Assembly: GCA_027485855.1 (NCBI GenBank)
Contig: JAIXQD010000001.1
Span: forward strand, 579,575 to 643,574
Length of the DNA: 64,000 nucleotides
Source: Rickettsiales bacterium
GTDB taxonomy: Bacteria; Pseudomonadota; Alphaproteobacteria; G027485855
Reading direction: 5' to 3'
Shown here: positions 27,027 through 37,064 of the stretch, one piece after another
Layout: each line of letters begins with the position of its first letter
How positions within the stretch are numbered: position 1 is the stretch's first letter
The notes under the pieces: model-generated
What the model saw: the letters and a program-made list of their open reading frames with translations, nothing else
The model's database searches: none
Told to the model about the DNA's origin: nothing
Translations under genes and position numbers: made by a program

Positions 27027-28433
27027 AGCCGTAAGCCTGCGCTGCAATACCTCATCGATCAGCGGCTTTAACTGCGCCGGCAAAATAAGTGCAAGAGTGC
27101 GGCCTTTTTGCTTTATCGCCATAGAGGAAATTAAACCTAAGGCCCCGCCCGTGAGTGAGTAAATCAAGCGCAAGGCCGCCCCCAGCGCTAAGGCACAGCG
27201 CTGTTGACGCACACTCAGCAGCTTTTTGGCAATGGCGGCCTCTGGGCAATGATCGGCACCGGCATAACGGGTATGCAGTGCCAAAGCCAGCAAGGCCCGC
27301 TCGCTATGGCTAAACCCACCACAAGGCGCATGCAGCATGGCATTGAGAATTTGGTCGGCGCGATAATCGGGGTGCGCTTGCCACGCCGCATCGCTGGCCA
27401 AAGCCACGGCTTGCAACAAACGCTCGTCAAAACTGGGCCAAAATTGGTGGTGCTGCATAAGCCACTTAGCCAGACCGCGCCTTTGCCGCTCTTGTGGGCG
27501 GGCGGGCATATGACGCACATAATCAATGAGCGGGTCGAGCTTGCGCAAATTTTTGGGCATGCGCTGAAAAGCCAGCCCCTCGCGCAAGCCAGTGCCCGAA
27601 AACACCACGGCTGCCGCACCACTGGCGCGCAAAATTTCTGCCAAAACCATGGTGGCATAGGGCACGCTGGCCGCCCGCTTGCGGCCAATCTTCTTTTCTT
27701 TATCAAGGTTACTCGGGCTGCGGCGCAAAGTTTTTTCGGCAAAGGCCAGCATTTGTGCGGCGGGCACACGATAGCCTGCAACAAGCGGCAAAGGGTAGTT
27801 ATGCTCTTGCATATGCAACTTAGCCAAAGCCCGCCAAGAGCCACCCACCGCATAAAAATCTTGCCCACTGGCCGCTGCCAGCCACGGCAAAGTTTTAAGG
27901 CTATTTTTTATGTGTGCGCGCGCTTTAACGCGGTTTTTGCCTGCCACGGTTAACAAACGCAATGGCCCCAAGGCCAGGCTTTTTTCTTGCCGTGGGCGCC
28001 CTTGCTGTAGCCGCACCAATTCAACAGAACCACCGCCACAATCAGCCATGAGCCCTTGTGCCTGTGGCCAATCATAGAGCACCCCTTGCGCCGAGGCCAA
28101 AGCCTCGCCGCCACCAGACAGGATATTAATCCTAAGGCCAGTATGGCGCTGAATATCGGCCAAAAACTGCGGGCCATCGCTGGCATCACGCACGGCGGCT
28201 GTGGCCACGGCAATAAGCTGCTTTACTTTATAAGCGCGTAGCAACTGCGCAAACCGCGCCAGCCCCGCTTGCGCCTGCTTCACCCCAAGCGGGTCAAGCT
28301 TACCAGTGGCGCCCAAAGTGCGGCCCAGCCCACACATCAGTTTTTCGTTGTAAAGGCTTTGTAAATTGCGCCCCTGCCGCTGAAACACCGCCAGACGAAT
28401 AGAATTTGAGCCAATGTCAATAATGGCCAGCAT
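26970..28433 (-). CDS. ppx: Exopolyphosphatase, Ppx/GppA family
   Basis: A 487-residue enzyme of the ASKHA fold. The phosphate-1 motif is 'AIIDIGSNSIRLAVFQRQG' and the phosphate-2 motif 'GLMADCGGGSVELVRLQQG'. An HD-like helical C-terminal domain follows ('QHHQFWPSFDERLLQAVALASDAAW'). It removes phosphate from polyphosphate ends, or hydrolyses pppGpp. ppk lies directly upstream in the same direction, two bases away, so synthesis and breakdown of polyphosphate are encoded in one operon. Confidence 0.93.
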   Translation of the reverse strand: MLAIIDIGSNSIRLAVFQRQGRNLQSLYNEKLMCGLGRTLGATGKLDPLGVKQAQAGLARFAQLLRAYKVKQLIAVATAAVRDASDGPQFLADIQRHTGLRINILSGGGEALASAQGVLYDWPQAQGLMADCGGGSVELVRLQQGRPRQEKSLALGPLRLLTVAGKNRVKARAHIKNSLKTLPWLAAASGQDFYAVGGSWRALAKLHMQEHNYPLPLVAGYRVPAAQMLAFAEKTLRRSPSNLDKEKKIGRKRAASVPYATMVLAEILRASGAAAVVFSGTGLREGLAFQRMPKNLRKLDPLIDYVRHMPARPQERQRRGLAKWLMQHHQFWPSFDERLLQAVALASDAAWQAHPDYRADQILNAMLHAPCGGFSHSERALLALALHTRYAGADHCPEAAIAKKLLSVRQQRCALALGAALRLIYSLTGGALGLISSMAIKQKGRTLALILPAQLKPLIDEVLQRRLTALALALGLNAEIASLKANA

Positions 28434-28435
28434 GA

Positions 28436-30607
28436 TTATTGATCACTTTTATTGAGACGCAGGCGGGGCGGATGTTTAGTTTTGGTGAGGGCTTTGCCGC
28501 GCCCCGACAAAGACGGATTAGTCATAAAATAGGCATGCGCATTAAATGAATCTTTGCCGATTTCTTCGCGCTGATAACGACCATCGGGCAAAAGCTCCCA
28601 GCTTTGTTCATCATCCTTGAGGTTGGCCAACATGATTTGACTGATCACCTGCTCATGCACCGTTGGGTTTTCAATAGGCACTAAAGTTTCGATGCGGTGG
28701 TCGAGATTGCGCGGCATCCAATCGGCCGACGACATATAAACCTTAGCCTCTGGGTGCGGCAAACCATGCCCCGCGCCAAAACACATAATGCGCGAATGCT
28801 CGAGAAAACGCCCAACAATGCTTTTAACACTGATATTTTCAGATAGGCCCGGCAAACCTGGGCGCAAACAGCAAATGCCGCGCACGACAAGCTCAATATC
28901 AACGCCTGCCTGCGAGGCTTTATAAAGCAAATCAATAATATCGGGATCAACCAGCGAGTTCATTTTGGCCCAGATTTGTGCTGGCCGACCGGCCTTGGCA
29001 TGCGCAATCTCGGCTTCTATCAGTTGCTCAATTTTTTGCCGCATATCAATGGGCGCTGCCGAGATTTTTTCAAAATGGTTGGGCTTGGCGTAACCGGTGA
29101 TGTAATTAAATAAATGCGCGGCGTCCGCAGTATAGGCAGGGTCGCTGGTGAAAAATGATAGGTCGGTATATATTTTGGCCGTAATCGGGTGATAATTGCC
29201 GGTGCCATAATGCACATAAGAGCGCAGGCTGCCCTCCTCACGGCGCACCACTAAACTGATTTTGGCATGGGTTTTAAAATTCACAAAGCCATAGACCACA
29301 TTCACACCGGCCCGCTCTAAATCGCGCGCCCATTTGATATTGGCTTCCTCATCAAAGCGGGCCTTCAGCTCAACTAAGGCTGTCACCGACTTACCGCTTT
29401 CCGCCGCGGCAATCAGTGCCTTCACAATCGGGCTATTATGCGAGGTGCGATAAAGCGTTTGTTTAATGGCCACAACGGCGGGGTCGGCCGCGGCTTGCTG
29501 CACAAACTGCACCACCACATCAAAGCTTTCATAGGGATGATGCACAATAATATCTTTTTGGCGAATTGCGGCAAAGCAATCGCCGCCATATTCGCGGATA
29601 CGCTCAGGAAAACGCGCATTATAGGTTTTAAACAAAAGCTCGCTGCGGTCGGCGCTAATGAGCTGTTTTACATCGGCAAGGCCAATCAGCCCTTCCACCA
29701 CAAACATATCATCGCCAGAAACGCCTAATTGCCCACGCAGAAAATCGCGCAGGCTGAGCGACATGCCCGCATTCACCGCCAGCCGAATAACCGTACCGCG
29801 TTTACGTTTTTTCAAGGCGTGCTCAAAGGTGCGCACCAAATCTTCGCTGTCTTCTTCAATTTCAAACTCGCTATCGCGCAAAATACGAAACACGCCCGAG
29901 CCGCGCAGCTGAAAATTAGGAAATAACCGAGAGACAAACATCAGCACCATTTGCTCAAGCATAATATAACGCTGGCCGCCCCCGGGCAGGCGAATAAAGC
30001 GATCGAGCTGGGCCGGCAGCGGCACCAAAGCATCAAGATTAATGTTGCCGTGTGGGTCAAACAGCTGCAAAGCCAACGAAAAACCAAAATTAGGAATAAA
30101 AGGAAAAGGATGCGCGGGGTCAACAGCAATCGGCGTGAGCAGGGCAAACACATCTTCGGTAAAAAAGTTTTCCAGCCAATCACGCTCGCTTTCGGTGATA
30201 TCGGCCGGATACACCACATCAATGCCGGCATCAGCAAGCTCGGTGCGCAAGTCGCGCCAGCAATTTTGCTGATCGCGCATGAGTAGCGTCACCTCATGAT
30301 TAACCGCGACCAATTGCTGTGTTGGCAATAAGCCATCATCCGAACGCTCGACGAGGCCGGCTGCGGCTTGCGCCTTAAGCCCGGCCACGCGCACAATATA
30401 AAATTCGTCAAGGTTGCTTGATGAAATCGATAAAAAACGTAAGCGCTCTAATAAAGGGTGGCGCTTATTGAGGGCCTCTTCCAAGACGCGACGATTAAAG
30501 GCCAGCCAGCTTAATTCACGGTTGATAAAACGGCCAGAATCGCGCTGGTAAATATTAACACTGCCCTTGCCATGGGCCGATTTATTGTGGTGGGTGCTCT
30601 CGCTCAC
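28436..30607 (-). CDS. ppk1: Polyphosphate kinase 1
   Basis: A 723-residue enzyme that polymerises the gamma-phosphate of ATP into polyphosphate. The N-terminal domain begins '[20 protein letters not shown]' and '[21 protein letters not shown]'. The active-site segment '[27 protein letters not shown]' carries the phosphorylated His, with '[19 protein letters not shown]' and '[12 protein letters not shown]' forming the phospholipase-D-like core. Length and all domains are typical. It begins its own transcript, divergent from sixA across a 114-base gap. Confidence 0.97.
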   Translation of the reverse strand: MSESTHHNKSAHGKGSVNIYQRDSGRFINRELSWLAFNRRVLEEALNKRHPLLERLRFLSISSSNLDEFYIVRVAGLKAQAAAGLVERSDDGLLPTQQLVAVNHEVTLLMRDQQNCWRDLRTELADAGIDVVYPADITESERDWLENFFTEDVFALLTPIAVDPAHPFPFIPNFGFSLALQLFDPHGNINLDALVPLPAQLDRFIRLPGGGQRYIMLEQMVLMFVSRLFPNFQLRGSGVFRILRDSEFEIEEDSEDLVRTFEHALKKRKRGTVIRLAVNAGMSLSLRDFLRGQLGVSGDDMFVVEGLIGLADVKQLISADRSELLFKTYNARFPERIREYGGDCFAAIRQKDIIVHHPYESFDVVVQFVQQAAADPAVVAIKQTLYRTSHNSPIVKALIAAAESGKSVTALVELKARFDEEANIKWARDLERAGVNVVYGFVNFKTHAKISLVVRREEGSLRSYVHYGTGNYHPITAKIYTDLSFFTSDPAYTADAAHLFNYITGYAKPNHFEKISAAPIDMRQKIEQLIEAEIAHAKAGRPAQIWAKMNSLVDPDIIDLLYKASQAGVDIELVVRGICCLRPGLPGLSENISVKSIVGRFLEHSRIMCFGAGHGLPHPEAKVYMSSADWMPRNLDHRIETLVPIENPTVHEQVISQIMLANLKDDEQSWELLPDGRYQREEIGKDSFNAHAYFMTNPSLSGRGKALTKTKHPPRLRLNKSDQ

Positions 30608-30721
30608 TTGGGTCTTGCTCCTGTGCTTTTCTTTATATAGCCTAATGCTTGATAAGACAAATGCAAGCCCCAGCCAAAATTAATGCCCAACTAAGATTAA
30701 AGCGAAGACTAAAGCCAAACC

Positions 30722-31270
30722 ATGCCGACACTCTATTTACTCCGTCACGCCAAAGCCGCAGCCGAGCCCGCGGCCCTCGACCGTCATGGCGGCGATTTTA
30801 GCCGCCCACTTACCGAGCGCGGCCTAGTTGATGCAAAACAGATGGGCAAAAAACTATTGCCGATAGCGGCCGACATTAACCAGATCCTGTGCTCGGCCGC
30901 CAGACGCTGCACCGAAACATGGGAGCAGCTAAACACGCCTTGGCGAGAGCATGGCGTGGTGCCGCCCCCCACCTCGTTTGAAAAAGGGCTTTATCTTTGC
31001 GGCATGGAGCGCTGGCTAGAAGAGATAAGCTTATTAAAACCGCAAGCCCAGCATATTTTGCTGATTGGTCACAACCCCGATATGCAAGAGCTGGCGCTGT
31101 GGCTCAGCGAAGCAAGCCTGGCACAAAACAAGCATAGCGAACTGCGCCAAAAAATTGCCGAAAAATACCCAACCTGCGGTTTTACTGAATTGCATATCGA
31201 TAATTTAGCCGAATTACGCCGCGGCTGCGCGCAGATACGCGCTTTCATTCGGCCCAAGGATTTAGATTAG
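30722..31270 (+). CDS. SixA-like phosphohistidine phosphatase
   Basis: A 182-residue histidine-phosphatase-superfamily protein. The RHx motif is at the start, 'LYLLRHAKAAAE' with catalytic His9, and the second His lies in 'HILLIGHNPDMQELALWL'. SixA removes phosphate from His in HPt domains of two-component relays. In this genome a substrate could be ChpT, CheA or PtsI-like carriers; this is inference. It is a single gene, convergent with hdaA. Confidence 0.82.
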   Translation: MPTLYLLRHAKAAAEPAALDRHGGDFSRPLTERGLVDAKQMGKKLLPIAADINQILCSAARRCTETWEQLNTPWREHGVVPPPTSFEKGLYLCGMERWLEEISLLKPQAQHILLIGHNPDMQELALWLSEASLAQNKHSELRQKIAEKYPTCGFTELHIDNLAELRRGCAQIRAFIRPKDLD

Positions 31271-31274
31271 TTTT

Positions 31275-31964
31275 TTAAAACTCAGCCTTATCATCGGCCT
31301 TTGCCAATAATTTACGCACGGTGCTCACCGATATTTTACGCCCCGTGGCCATGGCTTCGCCATCGAGTGCCGAAAGAATCTGCGCTAAATTATTGCTGTC
31401 GCGCTCGGCATTGTTGAGTAAAAAGTCAATGACCGCTTCTTCTAAAATAAGCCCACGGTCATAGGCCTGCTTACGAATAATGGCGGCCAACAAAGCATCA
31501 TTGGGCGCTCTTATCGCCACAGCGGGCGCTGCTAAAAGCCGCGAGCGTAAATCGGCTAAAGCTAAGTTCCATGCAGCCGGCGGCGTGGGCGCAAGCAGCA
31601 ATATCGGCAAATGGCGCTCGCGGGCGCGATTATAAATATGGAGCAAGGCTTCTTGCTGTTCGCGTTGGCCGCTAATGACATCGGCATTATCAATAAGCAC
31701 TGGCAGCGCTTGCTCGTCCAGTGCCAAGGCTTGGCGCAAGCTTAAGCCTGCACCTGATAATTTTTCGGCATTGTGCTCATCGGCCCAAATCTGCCCTAAA
31801 TGTGTTTTACCGCAGCCTTTTGGGCCATAAATGCAAAGCAGCGGCGCCGACCATTGCACCTGCTTGCCAATATAAACATAGGCATCGTTATTGCTGTCGC
31901 TCACCACAAAACTGGCGCGATCAAAGCGTGGTGGTGGCGAGGTTGGAAAACTAAGCTGCGCCAC
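31275..31964 (-). CDS. hdaA: Hda/DnaA-family regulator of replication initiation (HdaA)
   Basis: A 229-residue AAA+ protein. The Walker A motif is 'YGPKGCGKTHLGQIWADEH'; the Walker B position reads 'VLIDNADV', lacking the usual Glu, as in other Hda proteins. 'LRSRLLAAPAVAIRAPND' and 'LAAIIRKQAYDRGLILEEAVIDFLL' match DnaA domain III, but the DNA-binding domain IV is missing. With the sliding clamp it promotes ATP hydrolysis by DnaA after initiation. It is the last gene of the DUF2066-permease-hdaA operon. The N-terminal 'QLSFP' resembles a clamp-binding motif. Confidence 0.9.
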   Translation of the reverse strand: MAQLSFPTSPPPRFDRASFVVSDSNNDAYVYIGKQVQWSAPLLCIYGPKGCGKTHLGQIWADEHNAEKLSGAGLSLRQALALDEQALPVLIDNADVISGQREQQEALLHIYNRARERHLPILLLAPTPPAAWNLALADLRSRLLAAPAVAIRAPNDALLAAIIRKQAYDRGLILEEAVIDFLLNNAERDSNNLAQILSALDGEAMATGRKISVSTVRKLLAKADDKAEF

Positions 31965-31969
31965 TCACA

Positions 31970-33046
31970 CTAGCCCAAATAAAGCCGGCTTTGCCGATAA
32001 TGCGCCAAGGCAAAACGGAGCCCCACACCCAGCACCGCTGCAAAAGGCACCGCAACCAGCACCCCCAAAAAGCCAAACAACACACCGCCCGCCATAATGG
32101 CAAACATAATCATGACCGGATGCAGGCCCACACGGTCGCCCACCAGTTTGGGGGTCAGCACATTGCCTTCCAGCACTTGTCCTGCGGCAAAAACCAACAA
32201 CACCGGCACAATTTGTTGCCAGCTATCAAACTGAATAAAGGCCAACACCACGCTGGTGGCTAAGCCAAAAAGCGAACCCACATAAGGAATAAAGCTTAAA
32301 ATGCCAGCCATAAAACCAATGGCCGCGCCAAAATTAAGCCCCACCATGCTAAGACCCACGCCATAAAGCGTGCCCAAACATAAACACACCAAAGCCTGCC
32401 CACGCACAAAGCCCGCCAGTGTTTGGTCAATTTTTTGGGCCTGCTCGCGCACAATTTCGGCCGTGTGGCGCGGCAAGGCCGCATTAAGCGTGACCATTAA
32501 ATCATCCCAGTCACGCAGCAGATAAAAAGCAACAACGGGCGTAATCACCAATAAGGTCAGCACATCAAAAATTGCCATGCCGCCCGATAACAAGCCCTTA
32601 AGCATATTGGCGACAAAACCCACCGCATCGCCCGCATAATTAGAGGCCGCTGCTTTGAGCCGCTCCATCTCATCGGGCGAAAGGGTGGCCAGCGTGCGCT
32701 CAATCCATGGCAGCCATTCGGCGCGCGCTGTTTCAGCATAGCCGGGCAAGGCATCAATCAGCGCGCCGATTTGTGCAACAAATAATGGCACCAGCAGCAA
32801 TATGGCAATAATGACCAACAGCAAAAAGCCCAATAGCACCACACTGGTTGCAGCCCAGCGCGGCCAGCGCCAGCGCTGTAAGCGGTCAACCACCGGGTCA
32901 AGAAAATAGGCAATAGCTAAACCCAACACAAAAGGCGTGAGCATGGGCGCCAACAGCCACAGCAAAAACATAAACAGCGCCAAGCCAAAAAGCCAAAAGC
33001 GCCATGCGGGCGAAAATGTTGGTGTTGCTTGTGTGCTGTCACTCAT
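31970..33046 (-). CDS. AI-2E family transporter (PerM-like membrane protein)
   Basis: A 358-residue integral membrane protein with about eight hydrophobic segments. 'LTPFVLGLAIAYFLDPVVDRLQR' near the N-terminus and 'GVGLSMVGLNFGAAIGFMAGILSFIPYVGSLFGL' near residue 240 are typical for the family; 'FIPYVGS' is diagnostic. 'VLTPKLVGDRVGLHPVMIMFAIMAGGVLFGFLGVLVAVPFAAVLG' closes it. Members export small molecules or ions; the substrate is unknown. It overlaps the DUF2066 gene by eight bases, and hdaA follows after five, so the three are one operon. Confidence 0.92.
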   Translation of the reverse strand: MSDSTQATPTFSPAWRFWLFGLALFMFLLWLLAPMLTPFVLGLAIAYFLDPVVDRLQRWRWPRWAATSVVLLGFLLLVIIAILLLVPLFVAQIGALIDALPGYAETARAEWLPWIERTLATLSPDEMERLKAAASNYAGDAVGFVANMLKGLLSGGMAIFDVLTLLVITPVVAFYLLRDWDDLMVTLNAALPRHTAEIVREQAQKIDQTLAGFVRGQALVCLCLGTLYGVGLSMVGLNFGAAIGFMAGILSFIPYVGSLFGLATSVVLAFIQFDSWQQIVPVLLVFAAGQVLEGNVLTPKLVGDRVGLHPVMIMFAIMAGGVLFGFLGVLVAVPFAAVLGVGLRFALAHYRQSRLYLG

Positions 33047-34073
33047 TTGTATTGCCCTCAGTTAGTTTTAAAACCCAGCCGCCATCGGCTGCTGTGCCAG
33101 ACGGTGTTAGTGTAAGGCCTTGCGCGCTTAAAAGCTTGGGCAAATTATCTATGGCGGCACTGCTGTTTATTTTTATGCTGGCGCCTTGCGCACCCAAACG
33201 CAGAATTTGCCAGCCGGTTATCATGGGGTCTTGCCGCAAGCGGCGCTGAATCTCTTGCCAAATGCCAAAATTATCGTAAATCACCTTTATATCAATATTA
33301 TTGCTGGCTATCGCCTCGGGGTTGAGGGCAGAGCCTTGATACTGGTTGGCAATTTCGGTGAGTGCGGCAGCAAAGTCAGTGGCTTTAAGCGTTTCTTGCT
33401 CGGCAAATTCGGTGGCCGTAAAAGGCACACGCGCAAAGCGCCATTGTGAATCTTTTTCAGTGGGCATGGCGCCAATCAGTAAAACGCCATCGGTCAGTTT
33501 TAATTGTGCCAATAATTGCACCAATTCGGGCGCAACCTGCCCCTCTAGCGCCAAAGCCAAAAGACTTTCAGGCAATGCACCTGCCTGCGGTAATTTTAGC
33601 AGCGACGGCAGGGGCGCAAGGCGGCTATCCGTAACAGACATAAGCTGCCAGCTGCCTTGTGTTTCTATAATTGGCACCAGCAACAAGGGTTGCAATAACT
33701 CCTGGCGCGGATTAAGGCCAGCATTTTGCAAATAATGCAGCACGGCTTGGCGACGAAAGCGCAAATTATAAATGGCCGTATAGCGTGTGCTGGAGGCGCG
33801 CTCGCTGACCACTTCAAAATCTTGCAACATGGCGGCAAGCTCTTGGTCGCTGGGCATGGCATTTTTACCCGATGATGACGGCACCAGCTGCTGGGCGAGT
33901 TGCGCAAAACCGTTTTGACTAACCTGCGCCAAGGCTTTATCGCGCAAGGTGGCAGTCGGCGCATCGCTTACTTCAACGGCGACATTATCGACGCTGAGCA
34001 ATTCTGTTGCGGCCACGCTCATGCGCGGCAACAGGCAAAGTATAGCGATAAGATAAACTATATTTTTAAACAT
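33039..34073 (-). CDS. DUF2066-type exported protein
   Basis: A 344-residue protein with a signal peptide (1-23, 'YLIAILCLLPRMSVAA'). 'LRDKALAQVSQNGFAQLAQQLVP' and 'YTAIYNLRFRRQAVLHYLQNAGL' are typical of DUF2066 proteins, which occur upstream of a permease and hdaA in many proteobacteria. Function is unknown; the mature protein should be periplasmic. The ATG at 34073 is chosen because it begins the signal peptide and is preceded by a purine-rich stretch; the frame is open further to 34253 without a credible start. Confidence 0.75.
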   Translation of the reverse strand: MFKNIVYLIAILCLLPRMSVAATELLSVDNVAVEVSDAPTATLRDKALAQVSQNGFAQLAQQLVPSSSGKNAMPSDQELAAMLQDFEVVSERASSTRYTAIYNLRFRRQAVLHYLQNAGLNPRQELLQPLLLVPIIETQGSWQLMSVTDSRLAPLPSLLKLPQAGALPESLLALALEGQVAPELVQLLAQLKLTDGVLLIGAMPTEKDSQWRFARVPFTATEFAEQETLKATDFAAALTEIANQYQGSALNPEAIASNNIDIKVIYDNFGIWQEIQRRLRQDPMITGWQILRLGAQGASIKINSSAAIDNLPKLLSAQGLTLTPSGTAADGGWVLKLTEGNTNE

Positions 34074-34143
34074 CTTACTCTTGCTGTAGCACAAATTTTG
34101 GGCATAATCATGGCTGATTTTACATAAAAAACCGAGGGTCGCT

Positions 34144-34290
34144 ATGGCACAACCAACACAAAACCAACCCGTTAATGAGCAGCAATTAGAAAAACACAGC
34201 CAACAATGGCAGCAATTCACCCGCTGGACCTTCTGGACCACGGCTTTGACCATTGTCGTTTTAGCGCTTATGGCAATTTTTCTGGTGTAA
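34144..34290 (+). CDS. Tiny aa3-type cytochrome c oxidase subunit IV-like protein
   Basis: A 48-residue protein: a hydrophilic Gln-rich N-terminal half, 'QQWQQFTRWTFWTTALTIVV', and one membrane helix ending in 'LMAIFLV'. Size, single C-terminal helix and the W-x-x-F-x-x-x-T motif before it match the small bacterial aa3-type oxidase subunit IV (the alphaproteobacterial COX4 type 2 family). GAGGG stands about nine bases before the ATG. It is divergent from the DUF2066 gene and its end overlaps the convergent amidohydrolase gene by 23 bases. The large oxidase subunits are not nearby, which is usual for this orphan gene. Confidence 0.75.
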   Translation: MAQPTQNQPVNEQQLEKHSQQWQQFTRWTFWTTALTIVVLALMAIFLV

Positions 34291-35128
34291 GATTTGCGCT
34301 AAGACTGCTGGCTAATGCCGAGAGCATGGTGGTTAGTCTGGCTTTTGTTTGCGCAAAGCCTGCATTAGGCTGTTGCGTATCTTCATTAAAATATAGCTTG
34401 CGGTTAATTTCTATTTGCAGGCAATGCACATTATTTTGCGGCCGGCCATAGCGGCGCAATATTTCCACGCCTTGATATGGCACGTTGTAAGACCAGCTAA
34501 AGCCAGATTGTGCAAAAGCATTTTTTACCGCATCAAGCAATACATCGCCGCAGCTTTGGCCGCAGCGATCGCCCAGCACAATATCAGGCGCGCCAATATC
34601 CTGCACGGCAATGGCGGGCATCGAATGCATATCTAAATGATAGACCACCCCAAAAGCCGCGTGCGTTTTTTCAAGCAAATCGCGCAGTGCCGCATGATAG
34701 GGCTGATAATAATTGTCGATACGGTTGTTGATATCCTCGGCGGTTAATTTGCTGGTATAAAGCGGCACTTGCGCACGCACCAAACGGCGAATAAGCCCCT
34801 GCCCTTGCTGCGCCCTTTCGCTGGGTTTTAGTTTTTCGCTGGGCTGCGGTTTTTTTTGCCAGTTTTGCGGCACTAATTGTAAGTCGTGGTCTTGCTCGGC
34901 ACGATTAACATCGATATAGCTGCGCGGAAAATCGGCCAGCAGCAACGGCACACCCATCGCCGGCAGCTCTTGCAGCAATTCATCGACCAGCGCATCCTCG
35001 CAAGAGCGCAATTCAAAATCGCTGCAAAGCGGGCGAAAATCGGCCGGATAATCGCGCCCACTATGCGGGCTGCTCAGCACCAAAGGCGAGCGCCCAACCT
35101 GCCCCATAAGTTTAAAAACCTTCATCAT
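34268..35128 (-). CDS. N-formylglutamate amidohydrolase family protein
   Basis: A 286-residue zinc-dependent amidohydrolase. Signature segments are 'PLVLSSPHSGRDYPADF', 'LLLADFPRSYIDVNRAEQD', 'GVVYHLDMHSMPAI' and 'DIVLGDRCGQSCG'. HutG-type enzymes cleave N-formyl-L-glutamate in histidine breakdown, but no other hut gene is here, so the substrate may differ. Starts at 35128, 35125 or 35107 are possible; none has a strong ribosome-binding site. The 3' end overlaps the tiny oxidase-subunit gene on the other strand. Confidence 0.87.
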   Translation of the reverse strand: MMKVFKLMGQVGRSPLVLSSPHSGRDYPADFRPLCSDFELRSCEDALVDELLQELPAMGVPLLLADFPRSYIDVNRAEQDHDLQLVPQNWQKKPQPSEKLKPSERAQQGQGLIRRLVRAQVPLYTSKLTAEDINNRIDNYYQPYHAALRDLLEKTHAAFGVVYHLDMHSMPAIAVQDIGAPDIVLGDRCGQSCGDVLLDAVKNAFAQSGFSWSYNVPYQGVEILRRYGRPQNNVHCLQIEINRKLYFNEDTQQPNAGFAQTKARLTTMLSALASSLSANLTPEKLP

Positions 35129-35256
35129 AAAAGCAGTAAATCGTTTTGAGGGCGAGTGCAAGTGCCGTAAAGGGCTGGTGCGGTAAATGGCTTGTGTCCA
35201 TGCAAAATAATGTGCACATTCGCTTTTATAAATTGCACCGTTTGCTGGAGGCACCC

Positions 35257-36210
35257 ATGGCTGGCTTTGATCCCTTTGTCATAGTTTTTATTATTTTTGT
35301 GCTTATGGTCATCTGGTTTTCAGTCAAAACCGTGCCGCAGGGCGCTGAATGGACCGTTGAGCGCTTTGGCCGATACACCCACACGCTTGAGCCCGGCCTG
35401 CATTTTATTGTGCCGATGATTGATAAAATCGGCGCACGCATCAATGTGATGGAACAGGTGCTGGATGTGCCCTCGCAAGAGGTTATCACCAAAGATAACG
35501 CCATGGTCACCGCCGATGGGATTGTCTTTTTCCAAATCCTTGATCCGGTGAAGGCGGCCTATGAGGTCTCCAACCTTAAAATGGCCATTCTGAATCTTAC
35601 CATGACTAATTTACGCACGGTCATTGGCTCGATGGAACTTGATGAGCTGCTCTCGCATCGTGAGAAAATCAATTCTGAATTGCTGCGCGTGGTCGATCAA
35701 GCCAGCATGCCATGGGGCGTGAAAGCCACCCGCATTGAAATTCGTGACATCACCCCGCCGCGCGATCTGATTGACAGTATGGCCCGCCAAATGAAAGCCG
35801 AGCGCGAGCGCCGTGCGGCTATTTTAGAGGCCGAAGGCTATAAGCAAGCGGCCATTCTTAAAGCCGAGGGCGAAAAGCAAAGCCTTATTTTGCAAGCCGA
35901 AGGCCGCAGAGAGGCCGCTTTCCGCGATGCTGAAGCCCGCGAACGCAGCGCTCAAGCCGAGGGCGAAGCCACCCGTTTAGTCAGCCAAGCCATTGCCGGC
36001 GGCAATGTGCAAGCCATCAATTATTTTGTCGCCCAACAATATGTCGATGCGCTTAAAAGCCTCGCCAGCGCCCCAAACCAAAAAGTGCTGATGCTCCCTA
36101 TTGAAGCAGGCAGTGTGATTGGCAGCATTGCCGGTATCGGTGAAATCATGCGCGAAACTTTTGGCCAAAATAACAGCCAAGCCGGTGGCCAGCGGCGCAG
36201 CACCCCATAG
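35257..36210 (+). CDS. SPFH/band-7 domain protein (QmcA/stomatin-like)
   Basis: A 317-residue membrane-anchored scaffold protein. Residues 5-24 are a hydrophobic N-terminal anchor. The SPFH domain follows, with '[33 protein letters not shown]' and '[22 protein letters not shown]'. A long Ala/Glu-rich helix (about 190-250, '[18 protein letters not shown]') should form the coiled-coil wall of a ring assembly. GGAGG lies six bases before the ATG. nfeD follows after ten bases: SPFH and NfeD proteins form a conserved pair organising membrane microdomains or guarding membrane proteins. Confidence 0.93.
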   Translation: MAGFDPFVIVFIIFVLMVIWFSVKTVPQGAEWTVERFGRYTHTLEPGLHFIVPMIDKIGARINVMEQVLDVPSQEVITKDNAMVTADGIVFFQILDPVKAAYEVSNLKMAILNLTMTNLRTVIGSMELDELLSHREKINSELLRVVDQASMPWGVKATRIEIRDITPPRDLIDSMARQMKAERERRAAILEAEGYKQAAILKAEGEKQSLILQAEGRREAAFRDAEARERSAQAEGEATRLVSQAIAGGNVQAINYFVAQQYVDALKSLASAPNQKVLMLPIEAGSVIGSIAGIGEIMRETFGQNNSQAGGQRRSTP

Positions 36211-36220
36211 GGATAATATC

Positions 36221-36670
36221 ATGGAAGAACCAAGCACCTTTATGACCTATTGGCATTGGCTGGCGATTGCCAGTGTGTTTGCTGTGCTAGAGCTGATTTT
36301 GCCAGGCTCGGCCATGTTGTGGTTTGCTGGCGGCGCTGCGGCGGCAGCAATGGTGGTTTGGCTTTCGCCTGATTTGGCGTGGCAAATTCAGTTTTTGCTT
36401 TTTGCCGGACTTGGGCTGGTTGGTCTTGTGGCCACGCGCTTTTATTTTAAGCGCCGCCCGATAAGCAGCGACAGGCCCAATCTTAACCGGCGGGGCGCGC
36501 AATATATCGGCGAAATTGTTATCCTGACCGAGGCGATTATCAATGGCCATGGCCGTGCCAGCATTGGCGATAGTGAATGGGCGGTCAGCGGTCCAGACAT
36601 GCCCAAAGGCAGCCGCGTAAAAATTATTGCCGCCGATGGCGCCGATTTAAAAGTAGAGCCTGCGGCTTAA
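36221..36670 (+). CDS. NfeD family membrane protein
   Basis: A 149-residue protein with two or three hydrophobic segments ('LAIASVFAVLELILPGSAMLWFAGGAAAAAMV' and 'IQFLLFAGLGLVGLVATRFYF'), then a C-terminal OB-fold domain ('GEIVILTEAIINGHGRASIGDSEWAV' and 'SRVKIIAADGADLKVEP'). It is the short NfeD form without a protease domain and partners the SPFH protein encoded just upstream. Confidence 0.88.
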   Translation: MEEPSTFMTYWHWLAIASVFAVLELILPGSAMLWFAGGAAAAAMVVWLSPDLAWQIQFLLFAGLGLVGLVATRFYFKRRPISSDRPNLNRRGAQYIGEIVILTEAIINGHGRASIGDSEWAVSGPDMPKGSRVKIIAADGADLKVEPAA

Positions 36671-36682
36671 GCAAGCAGCCAC

Positions 36683-37054
36683 TTAATCAAGACGGCGCGA
36701 CTTTCCTTCTATAGTCTGCCCTTCGATGGTATTGGTCCGTTGAATCGGCTCGGCGCTGTTATGCATTGTTGGCGCGTCCTGATAAGGCGCAAGGCGCTTG
36801 GCAATAACGCATATCACCCACCACAGTGCCGTGCCTGCCACCCACAACACTATCAATAAGGTTTGGCCTATACTTTGCAAAAAGCGCAATAGCTCAGGGA
36901 GATGATTATGCGGATCAACGGCATTCGTAAGGCCATCTGTTGCACTTATTACAATATCGCCGCCAAAATTAAGCAGGCCATAAAAGCTGAGCAGCGCCGC
37001 GCTCCAAATAACCAGCCCCAACCAAAAACCTAAGCGTATAATGCCGCGCCACAT
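36683..37054 (-). CDS. Small membrane protein, unknown
   Basis: A 123-residue protein with two clear hydrophobic segments (about residues 8-32 and 66-86), separated by a short loop with 'DGLTNAVDPHNHLPE'. The C-terminal 35 residues are polar and probably cytoplasmic. I do not recognise the family. It is in the same direction as the Tat-signal protein upstream, ten bases apart, and converges on nfeD. Confidence 0.6.
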   Translation of the reverse strand: MWRGIIRLGFWLGLVIWSAALLSFYGLLNFGGDIVISATDGLTNAVDPHNHLPELLRFLQSIGQTLLIVLWVAGTALWWVICVIAKRLAPYQDAPTMHNSAEPIQRTNTIEGQTIEGKSRRLD

Positions 37055-37064
37055 TGAGCCCTCA

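Noticed and set aside
30684..30698. TTAA-N7-CTAA before sixA as a CtrA site
   Set aside because: One mismatch in a purine-rich leader with no further support; below the standard used for the other sites.
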